A DNA stretch of 64,000 nucleotides from Phytohabitans suffuscus (GCF_011764565.1 NZ_AP022871.1:1178001-1242000), one strand, 5' to 3'; shown: positions 1-9,278, numbered from the stretch's first letter. Numbers and translations: made by a program. Notes: generated by a model from the letters alone, not told the origin.

Positions 1-2
1 GC

Positions 3-641
3 GGCACCGCGACGACGGTCGGTGGGTCGGTCGCCGACTGGGCCGATGCCGAACATGCGGTGGACATCTGCCGGTCGGCGTACGGGCGAGTCGATGGATT
101 CGTTGCAAATGCCGCCATCATGCACATGGCCGCGCCGTGGGAGGAGACCGAGCAGCGGCTGCGGGCCATCGTGGAGGTCAACGTCATCGGCGTCATGTTC
201 GGTGTCCGCCACGCCATGCGGGCGATGGTCGAGGCCGGCCACGGCGGCTCGATCGTGACAGTCGTGTCCGGCGCCCAGCACGGCATCCGCGGCATGAGCG
301 CGTACGGTGCCACCAAGGGCGCGGTGAACGCGATGACGCTGAACTGGGCCATCGAGGGGGCTGAGCACGGCATCCGGGTCAACGCCGTCTCGCCGTGGGC
401 GATGACCACGATGACGGCCGAGCATCTGGATCGCAGCCACGCCGACCCGGCGAGCTTCCCGGCGCCCGAGGCGATCGCCCCGGTCGTCGTCGCGCTGCTG
501 TCCGACGCCACCGCCGGCGTCAACGGCAGACTGCTGCGCTTCGACGGAACACTGCTCAGCACCTATGAGAACGTCCGGAACCCGGTCGCGGAACGGCCGG
601 CCTGGACGGCGGCCGACGTCAGCACCGCATTGCAGCGCTGA
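3..641 (+). CDS. SDR family oxidoreductase, 5' end outside the window
   Basis: The reading frame is open to the first bases of the window, so the N-terminal nucleotide-binding glycine motif is missing and about 213 residues are visible. What remains has the middle and end of a classical short-chain dehydrogenase: an N-A-A turn after the cofactor domain, a Ser in VVSGAQ, the catalytic YGATK (Y-x3-K), and the segment IRVNAVSPW. SDRs of this type oxidise or reduce hydroxyl/keto groups with NAD(P). The substrate cannot be told. It is transcribed towards the BVMO gene and is separated from it by a strong hairpin. An internal GTG at 60 is available but the frame upstream is also coding-like. Confidence 0.85.
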   Translation, partial: GTATTVGGSVADWADAEHAVDICRSAYGRVDGFVANAAIMHMAAPWEETEQRLRAIVEVNVIGVMFGVRHAMRAMVEAGHGGSIVTVVSGAQHGIRGMSAYGATKGAVNAMTLNWAIEGAEHGIRVNAVSPWAMTTMTAEHLDRSHADPASFPAPEAIAPVVVALLSDATAGVNGRLLRFDGTLLSTYENVRNPVAERPAWTAADVSTALQR

Positions 642-653
642 CACCGGCTCTTG

Positions 654-676
654 GGGGTGGCGCTGAGCGCCACCCC
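654..676. terminator. Bidirectional hairpin terminator
   Basis: A perfect 10-bp stem (GGGGTGGCGC / GCGCCACCCC) with a TGA loop is followed by TTTG. It lies exactly between the convergent SDR (ends 641) and monooxygenase (ends 684), so it probably ends both transcripts. Confidence 0.75.
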
Positions 677-683
677 TTTGCTT

Positions 684-2273
684 TCATGCGAAGGCGAATC
701 CGCGGTAGCCGGACGCCGTCTCCGCCGCGCAGTGCGCCACGTAGCTCTTCAGCCCGCCGCCGTACGGAATGTAGACGCGGGAGCCGTCGTCGTTGACCCG
801 GACCATGTAGTTGTTGACCTGCCGGCGGATCAGGTGCTCGGCGGCGGCCGCCTGGATGCCACCCCACCGCACCTGCGCTTCCGGGGTGGCCTGCACCTGC
901 ACGCGATTGTTCGACCGCATGTGCAGCAGCAGCTCACCGATCCAGTCGACCTGGTAGGAGTTGCCGACGTACAGGTTGGCCAGCACCGAGGTGCTGCCCG
1001 GGGCGCTGAGGAAGAACAGGTTCGGGAAGCCGTGGGTCTGCAGGCCGAGGTAGGTCTGCGGACCCTGCTGCCACAGCGAGGTGGGTGTGATGCCCGCGTC
1101 GTTGGTCAGGCCGGCGTCGTCGAGCGCGCCGGTGAAGGCCTCGAACCCGATCGCGAAGATGATGACGTCCAGGTCGACATGCCGGTCGCGGGTCTCGACT
1201 CCTGCCGTCGTGATCCGTCGCAGCGGGTCCTGCCGCAGGTTGACCAGCTCGACGTTCTCCTGCCCGAACACCTCGTAGTAGCCGGTGTCCAGGATCAACC
1301 GCTTGGTGCCCATCGGGTACGAGTCCGGCACCAGCACGCCGCGCAGCCGCGGATCGCGAACGGTGTCGCGCACTTTGTCCCGGACGAATTCGGAGACCAG
1401 CTCGTTGGCGGTCCAGTCGGTGAGCTGGTCGGTGAAGACGCCGAGCATCGACTGGCTGCCGAAGTCCCAGCGCTGCTGCATCAGCTGGTACTGCTCTTCG
1501 ACCGGGAAGTCGGCGGCCCTGCCCGCTGGTGGCGGCATGAACGTGCCGGCGCCGGTGCTCAGGATGTCGTCCCACAGGTGCGGGAAGCGGGACAGCAGGC
1601 GGCGCCGCCGGCAGCCGTCCGGCGGCCGGTTCTGGGCGGGGACGGAGTAGTTCGGGGTGCGCTGGAAGACGGTGAGATGGCCGGCCTCGGCGGCGACCGC
1701 GGTGATGGTCTGTACGCCCGAGGAACCGGTGCCGATCACGCCGACGCGTTTGCCCTTGAGGTTCACGTCGTGCTTCGGCCATTGCGCGGTCTGGTACCAC
1801 TGGCCCTGGAAGTCGTGCAGCCCGGCGAATTCCGGGTCGCGAGGCCGAGACAGCTGCCCCGTCGCCATGACCAGGAACCGTGGTTCGAGGGCCGGTCCAC
1901 GGTCGGTCTCGACCAGCCAGCGCTGTGTGGCGGGCTGCCATCGGGCGTTGACGACCCGGGTGCCCAGCTGGAGGCTGCGGTAGACGTCGAAGCGTTCGGC
2001 GACGTGTTTGAGGTAGTCGAGGACCTCCGGCTGGGCCGCGTAACGTTCGCTCCAGGACCAGTCCCGGTAGAGCTCCTCGTCGAAGAAGTAGCAGTAGGTG
2101 TCGCTCTCCAGGTCGACCCGCGAGCCCGGATAGTTGTTGTGGTACCACACTCCCCCGACCTCATCCGCCGACTCCAGTCCGACGACGGAGAAGCCCAGGC
2201 GGCGCAGCCGGATGATCGCGTAGATGCCGCCGATTCCCGCGCCGACGATGACGATGTCGGGCTGACCGGTCAT
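684..2273 (-). CDS. Baeyer-Villiger-type flavin monooxygenase with altered fingerprint
   Basis: A 529-residue class B flavoprotein monooxygenase. The FAD Rossmann motif GAGIGG is at residues 11-16, the BVMO motif GGVWYHNNYPGSRVD at 40-54, and the NADPH Rossmann motif GTGSSG at 181-186. The family converts ketones to esters or lactones with O2 and NADPH, or acts as an N/S-oxygenase. The classical fingerprint FxGxxxHxxxWP reads FQGQWYQTAQWP at 155-166, so the usual histidine is glutamine 161; the codon is clearly CAG. That His matters for catalysis in characterised BVMOs, so activity may be changed. The ATG overlaps the stop of the NTF2-like gene by 4 nt, and it is probably the last gene of the ABC operon. 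Substrate unknown. Confidence 0.88.
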   Translation of the reverse strand: MTGQPDIVIVGAGIGGIYAIIRLRRLGFSVVGLESADEVGGVWYHNNYPGSRVDLESDTYCYFFDEELYRDWSWSERYAAQPEVLDYLKHVAERFDVYRSLQLGTRVVNARWQPATQRWLVETDRGPALEPRFLVMATGQLSRPRDPEFAGLHDFQGQWYQTAQWPKHDVNLKGKRVGVIGTGSSGVQTITAVAAEAGHLTVFQRTPNYSVPAQNRPPDGCRRRRLLSRFPHLWDDILSTGAGTFMPPPAGRAADFPVEEQYQLMQQRWDFGSQSMLGVFTDQLTDWTANELVSEFVRDKVRDTVRDPRLRGVLVPDSYPMGTKRLILDTGYYEVFGQENVELVNLRQDPLRRITTAGVETRDRHVDLDVIIFAIGFEAFTGALDDAGLTNDAGITPTSLWQQGPQTYLGLQTHGFPNLFFLSAPGSTSVLANLYVGNSYQVDWIGELLLHMRSNNRVQVQATPEAQVRWGGIQAAAAEHLIRRQVNNYMVRVNDDGSRVYIPYGGGLKSYVAHCAAETASGYRGFAFA

Positions 2274-2785
2274 GCTTGGTTCCCTTCTTCAAATGCGGCG
2301 CGAAACAGGGCGCGGGCCGCGTCGCTGCCGTCCAGCAGCCGGTTGTACCGTGCGGTGACCCTCCAACCGGCCGGGGTTCGGGCCCATTCCCAGCGGTTCG
2401 CGCTGACCCGCCAGGTGCGGTAGTCGTCGGTATCGGCGTTTCGGAGAAGCACCTGCTGGTAGCAGGTCACGGTGGCCCGGTCGCCGTGCAGTTCGATGTG
2501 CGGCGGGCTGACGATGTGCGCGGCGCCGGTGGCGATGAAGCCCCGGTGCGGATCGGTGGCGATCATCTCGGCGATGGCGGGCGCGCCTTCGAGGGTGACG
2601 ATGCCGGCGTCGTAGCGGCCGTCCTCGGCCCACAGCGCCGCGGTCGCCCGAGCTGAGCCGCTGTCAGCGGCCGGGCCGTACGCGGCTATCAGCCGAGCGA
2701 TCTCGAGCCGGTCCTCCAGTTCAGCGACGCGGGCCGCCAGCGCGCGAACCTGCGCTGCGAGGACAGAAAGTCTCCTCATGGTCAA
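2270..2785 (-). CDS. NTF2-like / SnoaL-like fold protein
   Basis: A 171-residue protein (169 if the ATG at 2779 is used instead of the TTG at 2785). After an N-terminal helix it has the SnoaL_4/NTF2-like pattern: IARLIAAYGPAADSG, an LWAEDGRYD strand, a TGAAHIVSPPHIEL segment and a final WRVTARYNRLLDG. Such alpha+beta barrels act as small isomerases, dehydratases or accessory subunits of ring oxygenases. The TTG would overlap the stop of the upstream LivF-type ATPase, while its own stop overlaps the ATG of the BVMO. This suggests it works with that monooxygenase. The same domain is fused to a flavin monooxygenase at 22002. Specific function unknown. Confidence 0.78.
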   Translation of the reverse strand: MTMRRLSVLAAQVRALAARVAELEDRLEIARLIAAYGPAADSGSARATAALWAEDGRYDAGIVTLEGAPAIAEMIATDPHRGFIATGAAHIVSPPHIELHGDRATVTCYQQVLLRNADTDDYRTWRVSANRWEWARTPAGWRVTARYNRLLDGSDAARALFRAAFEEGNQA

Positions 2786-3522
2786 TGTCCGGCCGGTGCC
2801 TCGACGAGAGCAAGATAGGCGTCACGGACCTGGGCGCGGAGTTCGTCGCGGTCGTCGGCGGGTGCGGCGAGCACCACCCGGCCGAGGTCGATGACCACGA
2901 CATGCGAGGCGAGCGCGAGGGCGAAGTCGACCGACTGCTCGACCAGGACGATCGCCATGCCGGTCTCGCTCAGCCGGGCGAGTGAGGACAGCACGTCACC
3001 AACGATCGCCGGGGCGAGCCCGGCGGACGGTTCGTCGACCAGCAGCAGCCGCGGTTCGGGCATGAGGGCCTGGGCGATCGCAAGCATCTGCTGCTGCCCG
3101 CCGGACAGCATGGCGGCCGTTGTGCCACGCCGGTCGGCGAGGGCCGGGAACATGTCGTAGGCCCAGTCGAGGCGGCTGGTCAGGGCCGAGCGGCGCCACC
3201 GCCGCACGTGGGCGCCGAGGCGCAGGTTCTCCTCGACGGTGAGGTCGCCGATGAGTCGCTTGTTCTCCTGGACGATGCCGATGCCCTGGGCGATGCGTTT
3301 GTATGGCGGGGTGCGGCCGAGGTCGTGGCCGTCGAATTCGATGCGGCCGGCGTGTAGCCGGTTGAGACCGGTGATCGCGCGCAGCACGGTGGTCTTGCCG
3401 GCACCGTTGCGGCCGAGCAGGGCGAGGACTTCACCGGCCTGGACGGTGAAGCTCACGTCCCACACGACGCGCAGGTCGCCGTAGCCGGTCGCGAGGTTGC
3501 GGACGTCGAGGATGTTGCTCAT
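2782..3522 (-). CDS. Branched-chain-type ABC transporter ATPase (LivF-like)
   Basis: A 246-residue ATPase of the LivF family. It has Walker A GRNGAGKTT at 37-45, Q-loop around 85, signature LSGGQ at 139-143 and Walker B LLLVDEP near 160. It powers uptake by the hydrophobic amino-acid (HAAT) class of importers, which in catabolic clusters often carry aromatic acids or steroids rather than amino acids. The ATG at 3522 was chosen because it overlaps the upstream permease-ATPase stop (ATGA). It forms the transporter with the fused LivM-LivG protein, the LivH-like permease and the lipoprotein at 7921. Confidence 0.92.
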   Translation of the reverse strand: MSNILDVRNLATGYGDLRVVWDVSFTVQAGEVLALLGRNGAGKTTVLRAITGLNRLHAGRIEFDGHDLGRTPPYKRIAQGIGIVQENKRLIGDLTVEENLRLGAHVRRWRRSALTSRLDWAYDMFPALADRRGTTAAMLSGGQQQMLAIAQALMPEPRLLLVDEPSAGLAPAIVGDVLSSLARLSETGMAIVLVEQSVDFALALASHVVVIDLGRVVLAAPADDRDELRAQVRDAYLALVEAPAGH

Positions 3523-5339
3523 GCCCGGCGACCTTCCTGCAGGGTGGTGCCGGAGACGCCGGCGCCGGTGCCGAGGAACCGTTCGAGGACCTCGGGATGC
3601 TCGGCGATGGTGCGTGGGTCGCCATCGGTGAGCACAGCGCCTTCGGCGAGGACGACAACATGGTCGGCGAGGGATCGCACGAGGCTGAAGTTGTGCTCGA
3701 CGAGGATGACGGTCGCGCCGGCGTCGCGGACCTTGCGCAGCACGGTGGCGAGCTCCTCCACCTCGTCGCGGTCGAGTCCGGAGGCGACTTCGTCGAGCAG
3801 CAGCAGGGACGGATCGGCGCAGAGAGCGCGGGCCAGTTCGATCATCCGGCGGGTGCCGAGGGCCATCGCCGCGGCCGGTTCGCCAGCGACCGGGCTGAGC
3901 CCGACCACGGCCAGCCACTGCGCGGCGGCTTCCCGGTTCTCCCGGACAACCCGCCGGTACTTGGGTGATCGAAGCATGGTGGACAGCAGAGAGATGGGCC
4001 GGCGCTGGATGCGACCGGCGGCCACGGCGTCGAGCACGGTCAGCTCGATCGGGATCGCCGGGGTCTGGAAGGTGCGCGCCACGCCGCAGCGGGCCACCTG
4101 GATCGCCGGCAGCCTGGTGAGGTCGCGGTCACCGAGCAGGATGCGACCGGCGGTCGGCCGCTGCAGTCCGCTGATGAGGTTGAGAGTGGTGGTCTTGCCC
4201 GATCCGTTGGGGCCGATCAGGGCGGTGATCTGACCGGCCCGGGCGAGCAGCGACACGTCGGCGACGGCGTGGACGCCACCGAAGGTCTTGCGAACCGCGT
4301 CGAGTCTGAGGTCGGCGCCGGATAGGTCGGGAACGGCCCCGGCCCCGGCCCCGGCATGAGCGGTGGCGACCGGGATGAAGCGGCGGGCGACGCGGCGGGC
4401 GAGGCCGGCGATTCCCCCGCCGAAGGCCAGGCCGCCGATGACCAGGAAGGCGCCGAAGGCGACATCGCTCCACTCGTCGAACTCGGTCGACAGGTTGTTG
4501 AGGTACTGCACGACCACGACCCCGACGAAGATCGCGTAGATGCTGCGCCGGCCCGCGATGATCAGCGCCACCAGGGTGAGCAGGATCAGGTGGAGACCAA
4601 GGCTTTCCGGTGCGACGAAGCGGTCGTTGTAGGCGAACAGGCTGCCCGCCACGCCGATGGGCACCGAAGCGAGCGCGTAGGTGGTGAGTTTCAGCCGGTA
4701 GCGGGACAGGCCGAGCGACGGTGCGAGCACCGGGCCGTGTTGCAGGACCAGCAGCGAGTCGCCGAACGGGGACTTGACGGCGTTGCGGTAGAGCGCGAAC
4801 CACAGTGCGGTGACCACGACCACGACGGCGTAGAACGCCTCTTCCCGCAGTGGGTGGCCGAACAGCCGCGGGCGGGGAATGCCGACGAAGCCGGACTGCC
4901 CGCCGAGGATCGAGGTGGGGATGACCTGCAGGGTGACGGGGATGAGCCCGACGAGCAGGAACGTGCACACGGCCAGCATCCAGCCGCCGAGCCGCAGTCC
5001 CGGCACGCCGGCGAGAAGTCCGACGACGATCGCGGCGACGGCGGACAGCACGAGGCACACGGCGAGGTCGTTGAAGACCTTGCTCGACAGGTACGCGGTC
5101 AGGTAGGCGCCGACCGCGTACATGGCGGGCAGGCCCATGTTGAGCTCGCCGGCCCAGCCGAGGCTGAGGTTGAGGCCGCTGACCAGTAGTGCCGACAGGC
5201 AGACCAGCACGATCTGCCGGGTCCAGAACGCGTCGAGGCCGAGGCTGGGCTGGTTCGCGACGACGGCGGTCACCAGCAGCCATCCGGCCGGCAGCAGCCA
5301 GGGACGGGCGCGGCCGGTGGCGATGCTTTGGATGCTCAT
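3519..5339 (-). CDS. Fused ABC permease-ATPase (LivM-LivG)
   Basis: This 606-residue protein joins a LivM-type membrane domain to a LivG-type ATPase. Residues about 15-320 hold the permease helices and the conserved LSLGWAGELNMG segment. Residues 343-600 hold the ATPase with Walker A GPNGSGKTT at 376-384, Walker B LLLLDEVASG at about 512 and a switch histidine in ILVEHN. The signature loop reads ALGTRRMIE instead of the usual LSxGQ-type sequence, so this site is degenerate while the LivF partner has a full one. An Ala/Gly linker near 328-336 joins the halves. It follows the LivH-like gene directly (TGA then ATG). Confidence 0.92.
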   Translation of the reverse strand: MSIQSIATGRARPWLLPAGWLLVTAVVANQPSLGLDAFWTRQIVLVCLSALLVSGLNLSLGWAGELNMGLPAMYAVGAYLTAYLSSKVFNDLAVCLVLSAVAAIVVGLLAGVPGLRLGGWMLAVCTFLLVGLIPVTLQVIPTSILGGQSGFVGIPRPRLFGHPLREEAFYAVVVVVTALWFALYRNAVKSPFGDSLLVLQHGPVLAPSLGLSRYRLKLTTYALASVPIGVAGSLFAYNDRFVAPESLGLHLILLTLVALIIAGRRSIYAIFVGVVVVQYLNNLSTEFDEWSDVAFGAFLVIGGLAFGGGIAGLARRVARRFIPVATAHAGAGAGAVPDLSGADLRLDAVRKTFGGVHAVADVSLLARAGQITALIGPNGSGKTTTLNLISGLQRPTAGRILLGDRDLTRLPAIQVARCGVARTFQTPAIPIELTVLDAVAAGRIQRRPISLLSTMLRSPKYRRVVRENREAAAQWLAVVGLSPVAGEPAAAMALGTRRMIELARALCADPSLLLLDEVASGLDRDEVEELATVLRKVRDAGATVILVEHNFSLVRSLADHVVVLAEGAVLTDGDPRTIAEHPEVLERFLGTGAGVSGTTLQEGRRA

Positions 5340-6197
5340 TCAGACCAACCTCAGCCTACGGCTGCCGAACAGGCCCTGCGGTCGCAGCAGCAGGACGAGT
5401 ACGAAGACGACGAAGACCGAGTAGTCGCCGTAGAACGGTCCGATCCACAGGGCGACCAAGGATTCGACGAGGCCGAGGAGGAAGCCGGCGACGACGGCGC
5501 CGAGCTGGCTGCCGAGGCCGCCGAGCGCGAGCACGACGAAGCCCTTGAGGGCGATGGTGATGGCCAGCCAGGGGCTGGCGGCGGTCGACACGAGGACGAA
5601 CGGCCCGACCAGGCCGGCGAACGCGCCGGTGATGGCGAAGGCGCCAATGGACAGCCAGCGCACGTTCACGCCGCGCAGCATGGTGGCTTCCCGGTCGAAG
5701 GCTTGGGCGCGGCTGGTGAGGCCGAAGCGGGTGCCGCGGATCAGCAGGTGCAGGCCGACACCGAAGACGACCGGCAGGGCGATGAGGACGAGGTTGTTGG
5801 GCACGACGCGGCCGCCGAGCAGGTCGATCGGATGCTGTTCGTAGAGGGCGAGTCGCTGGGGATCGGGTCCCCAGATGAGGACGGTGACGGCGGTGATGGC
5901 CGTGCCGGCGCCGAGGGTCGTGATCAGCTCGGCGTGCCCGCCGCTGGGCAGGAAGCGGATGGCGGCCCGCTCGACGCCGACGGACACGAGGGTGCATATC
6001 GCGGCGCAGGTGAGCAGGATCAGCGGTAGCGGCAAGCCCCAGCCGGTGGCGCTCAGGGCGATGAAGCCGCCCAGGACGAGAGTGTTGGCGTAGGCGAAGT
6101 TCAGCACGCCGGCGGAAGTCAGGGTGACGTTGTAGCCGATGGCGATCAGGGTGTAGATCGCGCCGGTGGAGAGGCCGGCGAAGACCGCGGTGCTCAT
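5340..6197 (-). CDS. Branched-chain-type ABC permease (LivH-like)
   Basis: A 285-residue polytopic membrane protein of the LivH family. The start MSTAVFAGLSTGAIYTLIA and the segment SAGVLNFAYANTLVLGG are typical of this subunit, as is the late GGLGSQLGAVVAGFLLG. It would pair with the LivM half of the fusion to form the translocation channel. Its ATG overlaps the stop of the upstream flavoprotein by 4 nt, which places that flavoprotein in the transporter operon. Confidence 0.9.
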   Translation of the reverse strand: MSTAVFAGLSTGAIYTLIAIGYNVTLTSAGVLNFAYANTLVLGGFIALSATGWGLPLPLILLTCAAICTLVSVGVERAAIRFLPSGGHAELITTLGAGTAITAVTVLIWGPDPQRLALYEQHPIDLLGGRVVPNNLVLIALPVVFGVGLHLLIRGTRFGLTSRAQAFDREATMLRGVNVRWLSIGAFAITGAFAGLVGPFVLVSTAASPWLAITIALKGFVVLALGGLGSQLGAVVAGFLLGLVESLVALWIGPFYGDYSVFVVFVLVLLLRPQGLFGSRRLRLV

Positions 6198-7830
6198 CCG
6201 GCTCTCCTGCCCTGATCCTGGACCGCCGCTCGTCCCGCGTACATGCCCCAGACGCCGGCGATGACGAGGGTGCCGCCGGCGCCGCCGTAGACCATGCCGC
6301 TCGGGCTGGCCATGACGTTGCCGGCGGCGTAGAGGCCCCGGATGGGGTCACCGTCGACGTCCAGGACGCGCCCGTCGCGGTCGGTTCGCGGGCCGCCCTT
6401 GGTGCCGAGCGCCGAGCTTTCCACGCGGGCGCCGTAGAAGGGGGCGGTCGTCACCGGTCCGAGGGTGGCGTGCGGCGAGTCCGGGTCGCCCATCCGTCCG
6501 CCGGGGAACCGGTCGTAGGCACTGACGCCTCGGGTGAAGTCGGGGTCCATGCCGGCCCGGGCGTGGGTGTTGAACCGGTCGACGGTGGCACGCAGTGCGT
6601 CGGCGGGCAGGTCGAGCCGGTCGGCGAGCTCGTCCAGGGTGGCGGCCCGGATGACCCAGTCCGGCACCTCGCCACCCGGCGGGTTGCCGAAGACGCCGTA
6701 CCGCTCGACGGTGGAGTGGTCGAAGATGAGGTAGGCAGGGATGTTCGGGTAGTCCAGTTTGGACTCGTCGAGGTGATGAAACGCGCCGCCGAAGGCGTTG
6801 TAGTTGGCGGCCTCGTTGGCGAAGCGCCGTCCGTAGCGGTTGACCATGATCGAGCCGGGCAGGGCCCGTTCACGGGAGATGAGCAGGCCGCGGCGCCCGC
6901 CGTCGGATCGGATGCCGGGTGTGGTGAGCACCGGTGACCACCAGGCCTCGCGCATGTTGCCCAGCTGGGCGCCGACGCGCATGGCCATGCGCAGCCCGTC
7001 GCCGGTGTTGCTCGGGGCGCCGACGCCGCGGCTGAGCGGTCCGCGCAGGAAGTCGCGGACGAGGTCGGGGGCGTAGTCGAAGCCACCGGTGGCCAGGACG
7101 ATGGCGCCGGCCGGCACGACGCGTTCACCGTCGGCGATGTTTACCCGGACACCAGTGACCTCGCCGTCGCGTGTGGTCAACCGCAGGCCGCGCACGCCGG
7201 TGGCCACCGTGACGCCGCGGGCGAGGCATGCCTTGAGCAGGCCGCCGACCAGCGCCCGGCCGAGTCCTTCGAGGTCGGCGGCGGCGCGTTCGGCCAGAAC
7301 CTCAGGTGCGACCACTCCGGTGCCCCGCCCAGTGGCATTTCGACGAGCATGATGCGCTGGATGTCGCCGGCGATGCGCGCGGTCCAGTCCTCCAACCCGG
7401 AGAAGGAGACCAGCGCCGGTTCGAGGGTGCGGCCGCCGCCCGCGAGCCCGCCGGGGTGCTCGGGGTGGTAGTCGGGGTAACCGGGGACGAGCTGGAGCCG
7501 GATCTCGGTGTGCGCCTCAAGGAAGTCGATCAGCTGGGGGCCGCCGTCGACGAGCGCTTCGGCCAGTTCCGGCAGGATCATGCCGTTGGAGAGGCTGAGC
7601 AGATACTTCAGGCCTTGTTCTTGGGAGTCCTCGATGCCGGCGCGGGCCGCGATCTTGTTGCCGGGGATCCAGATGCCCGCGCCGGACAGTGCGGTGGTGC
7701 CACCGATCAGCTCGGCCTTCTCGAAGACGGCGACCCGTGCGCCCTGCACCGCGGCGGCGAGCGCGGCAGTCAGGCCCGCGGCGCCGGAGCCGAGCACGAC
7801 GACGTCGTAGTTCTCTTCCATCTCACCCAC
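6194..7830 (-). pseudogene. FAD-dependent 3-ketosteroid-dehydrogenase-like flavoprotein, frameshifted
   Basis: Two frames together make a protein of about 545 residues. The first part (7830 to about 7320) has the FAD motif GSGAAGLTAALAAA and SGAGIWIPGN, as in 3-ketosteroid Delta1-dehydrogenases and other FAD_binding_2 oxidoreductases. The second (about 7325 to 6194) continues with GRALVGGLLKAC and ends with GLYAAGNVMASPSGMVYGG, the second FAD contact. The frame changes by one lost base, best placed in the CCCC run at 7323-7326 (plus strand). Adding one G gives L-G-G-G-T-G-V-V-A-P-E. It probably desaturates a cyclic ketone or related ring substrate brought in by the co-transcribed ABC importer. 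Sequencing error is as likely as decay. Confidence 0.8.
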
Positions 7831-7891
7831 GTACTCGAGAGTTTCGCAGGCCGGTCGGCCGGCGGCTGGCGGCTGCCGGGCCAGGCAAACA

Positions 7892-7913
7892 CCGGGTGGT
7901 GCGCCTGACCCGG
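7892..7913 (-). promoter_or_regulatory. Weak stem-loop between binding-protein gene and the rest of the operon
   Basis: CCGGGT and ACCCGG form a 6-bp stem with a 10-nt loop, 8 nt beyond the stop of the substrate-binding protein. A stem here could partly terminate or stabilise the mRNA, so that the binding protein is made in excess of the membrane parts. The structure is short and may be chance at this GC content. Confidence 0.3.
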
Positions 7914-7920
7914 CATTCGT

Positions 7921-9126
7921 TCAGGATTGCGCGCTCGGCACCCAGAGACCGTCCACAATGGACGAATCGCAGGGAATCGCCTTGAACGTCTTTTCGGTCG
8001 GTTTCGGGAAGTGGTCGGAGTCGCTGAGGCTGTAGCCCTCCGGGTACAGCGCAAGCCGGTTGGCCGGGACGGGCTGACCGATCAGGGCCCGGGTCAGCTT
8101 GGCGGCTTCGGTGTCACCGTTGGTGCGTTCGATGGCCAGGGCGATGAGCTGAACGGTGTCGTAGCCGAGGGCGCCGGAGTAGGCGCTGCCGGGATTGCCC
8201 TTGAACGCGTTCAGCAGGGGTGTGAAGTAGGTCGGTGCCGGCGATTGCCGCACCATCGAGGCGAACTCCGGCAGCTCGCAGTTCACCAGTGCCTTCTTGT
8301 CGGTCAGGGTGGTCGGGACCGTCGAGGCAGAGGCGGTACCGGCGTAGTAGGGGATGTCGGTGGCACCGACGGTCAGGCGGGAGGTGAACGCCCGGCCGAT
8401 GGCGTCGAAGGCGGCAAAGTCGGCGTAGATGGCATCCGGCTTCGTGGCGGCGAGCCGCTGAAAGGCGACATCGAAGTTCAGGGCCTTCGGGTCCGGTCGT
8501 TCGGTGGCCACGATGCTGATGCCGTTGGCCTCGGCGACCGCCTTGATGCCGGTGACGTTGGTGTCGCCGAAGGCGTCGGCCCCGGCCAGCACCGCCAGCT
8601 TCTTCACGCCCTTGGCCGCCATCGACTTGCCGATCGGGGCAAGCTGGTTGGCCTGCGTGGAGGAGACGCCGAAGTGGTTGGGGTATTTGCTCGGGTCGTT
8701 CGCGGCGACGGACGAGGCCACCGACACGGAGAACAGCTCGGCGTCGCTGACGACCGGCAGCATGCCCAGCGTCTCGGTGCTGACGCCGCCCGGCACCACG
8801 ACGTCGGGCTTGTCCTTGCCGTGCAGCAGCTGGGTGATCTGCGAGACGGCGAAGGTGATGTCACTCTTGTCGTCGATCAGGTTGACCTTGATTTTGCGGC
8901 CGGCGATGCCGCCGCGCGCGTTGATGTCGTCGACGGCCGCGTTGAAGCCCTTCATGTAGACCCCGCCGGTGCCGGAGTAGGCGCCGGTGATGCCGTACAC
9001 GATGGCGAGGTTGATGGGTTTGCCGTTCGAGTCGCCGCCGGCCGCGCCGTCGTCGGCGGAACAGGCGGTCAGCAGCAGCGCGGCGGCGGCACCGGCGGCG
9101 GCGAGCTTGGAAAAAGAGTGTCTCAC
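7921..9126 (-). CDS. ABC transporter substrate-binding lipoprotein (LivK-like)
   Basis: A 401-residue periplasmic-binding-fold lipoprotein. The signal peptide ends in LLLTAC with the lipidated cysteine at residue 22, followed by a flexible Ser/Gly/Asp stretch. The mature part starts with INLAIVYGITGAYSGTGG, typical of Leu/Ile/Val-type binding proteins (Peripla_BP_6). The GTG start at 9126 has an AGAGGAG ribosome-binding site about 9 nt upstream. It heads the operon that runs down to the BVMO, and its ligand is presumably the substrate of that pathway. A dyad lies just upstream. Confidence 0.92.
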   Translation of the reverse strand: MRHSFSKLAAAGAAAALLLTACSADDGAAGGDSNGKPINLAIVYGITGAYSGTGGVYMKGFNAAVDDINARGGIAGRKIKVNLIDDKSDITFAVSQITQLLHGKDKPDVVVPGGVSTETLGMLPVVSDAELFSVSVASSVAANDPSKYPNHFGVSSTQANQLAPIGKSMAAKGVKKLAVLAGADAFGDTNVTGIKAVAEANGISIVATERPDPKALNFDVAFQRLAATKPDAIYADFAAFDAIGRAFTSRLTVGATDIPYYAGTASASTVPTTLTDKKALVNCELPEFASMVRQSPAPTYFTPLLNAFKGNPGSAYSGALGYDTVQLIALAIERTNGDTEAAKLTRALIGQPVPANRLALYPEGYSLSDSDHFPKPTEKTFKAIPCDSSIVDGLWVPSAQS

Positions 9127-9158
9127 GTTTGCAGACTCCTCTGACTACCATCGAGCCT

Positions 9159-9193
9159 GTGCTAATAATGCACTCCGATGTTCCGAGAGTGCA
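9159..9193. promoter_or_regulatory. Two overlapping dyads upstream of the ABC operon
   Basis: GTGC-TAATAAT-GCAC lies at 9159-9173, and a perfect 7-bp inverted repeat TGCACTC/GAGTGCA with 11 nt between the arms lies at 9169-9193. They are 33-67 bp upstream of the binding-protein start and beyond the 3' end of the iclR gene. The first dyad resembles sites at 10046, 16211 and 21831. The neighbouring IclR protein is the obvious candidate to bind, but this is inference. Confidence 0.5.
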
Positions 9194-9278
9194 CCCGAGA
9201 GTACCCACCACCGCAGTCGACCGCAAGCGCGCAATATGGCCGTTCGGCGAGGCCAAACGGCTGGGTGGAAGGGTTTTG

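Noticed and set aside
651..2423. 590-codon open frame on the plus strand
   Set aside because: It is the antisense shadow of the BVMO and NTF2-like genes; it has no family motifs and a composition typical of high-GC shadows.
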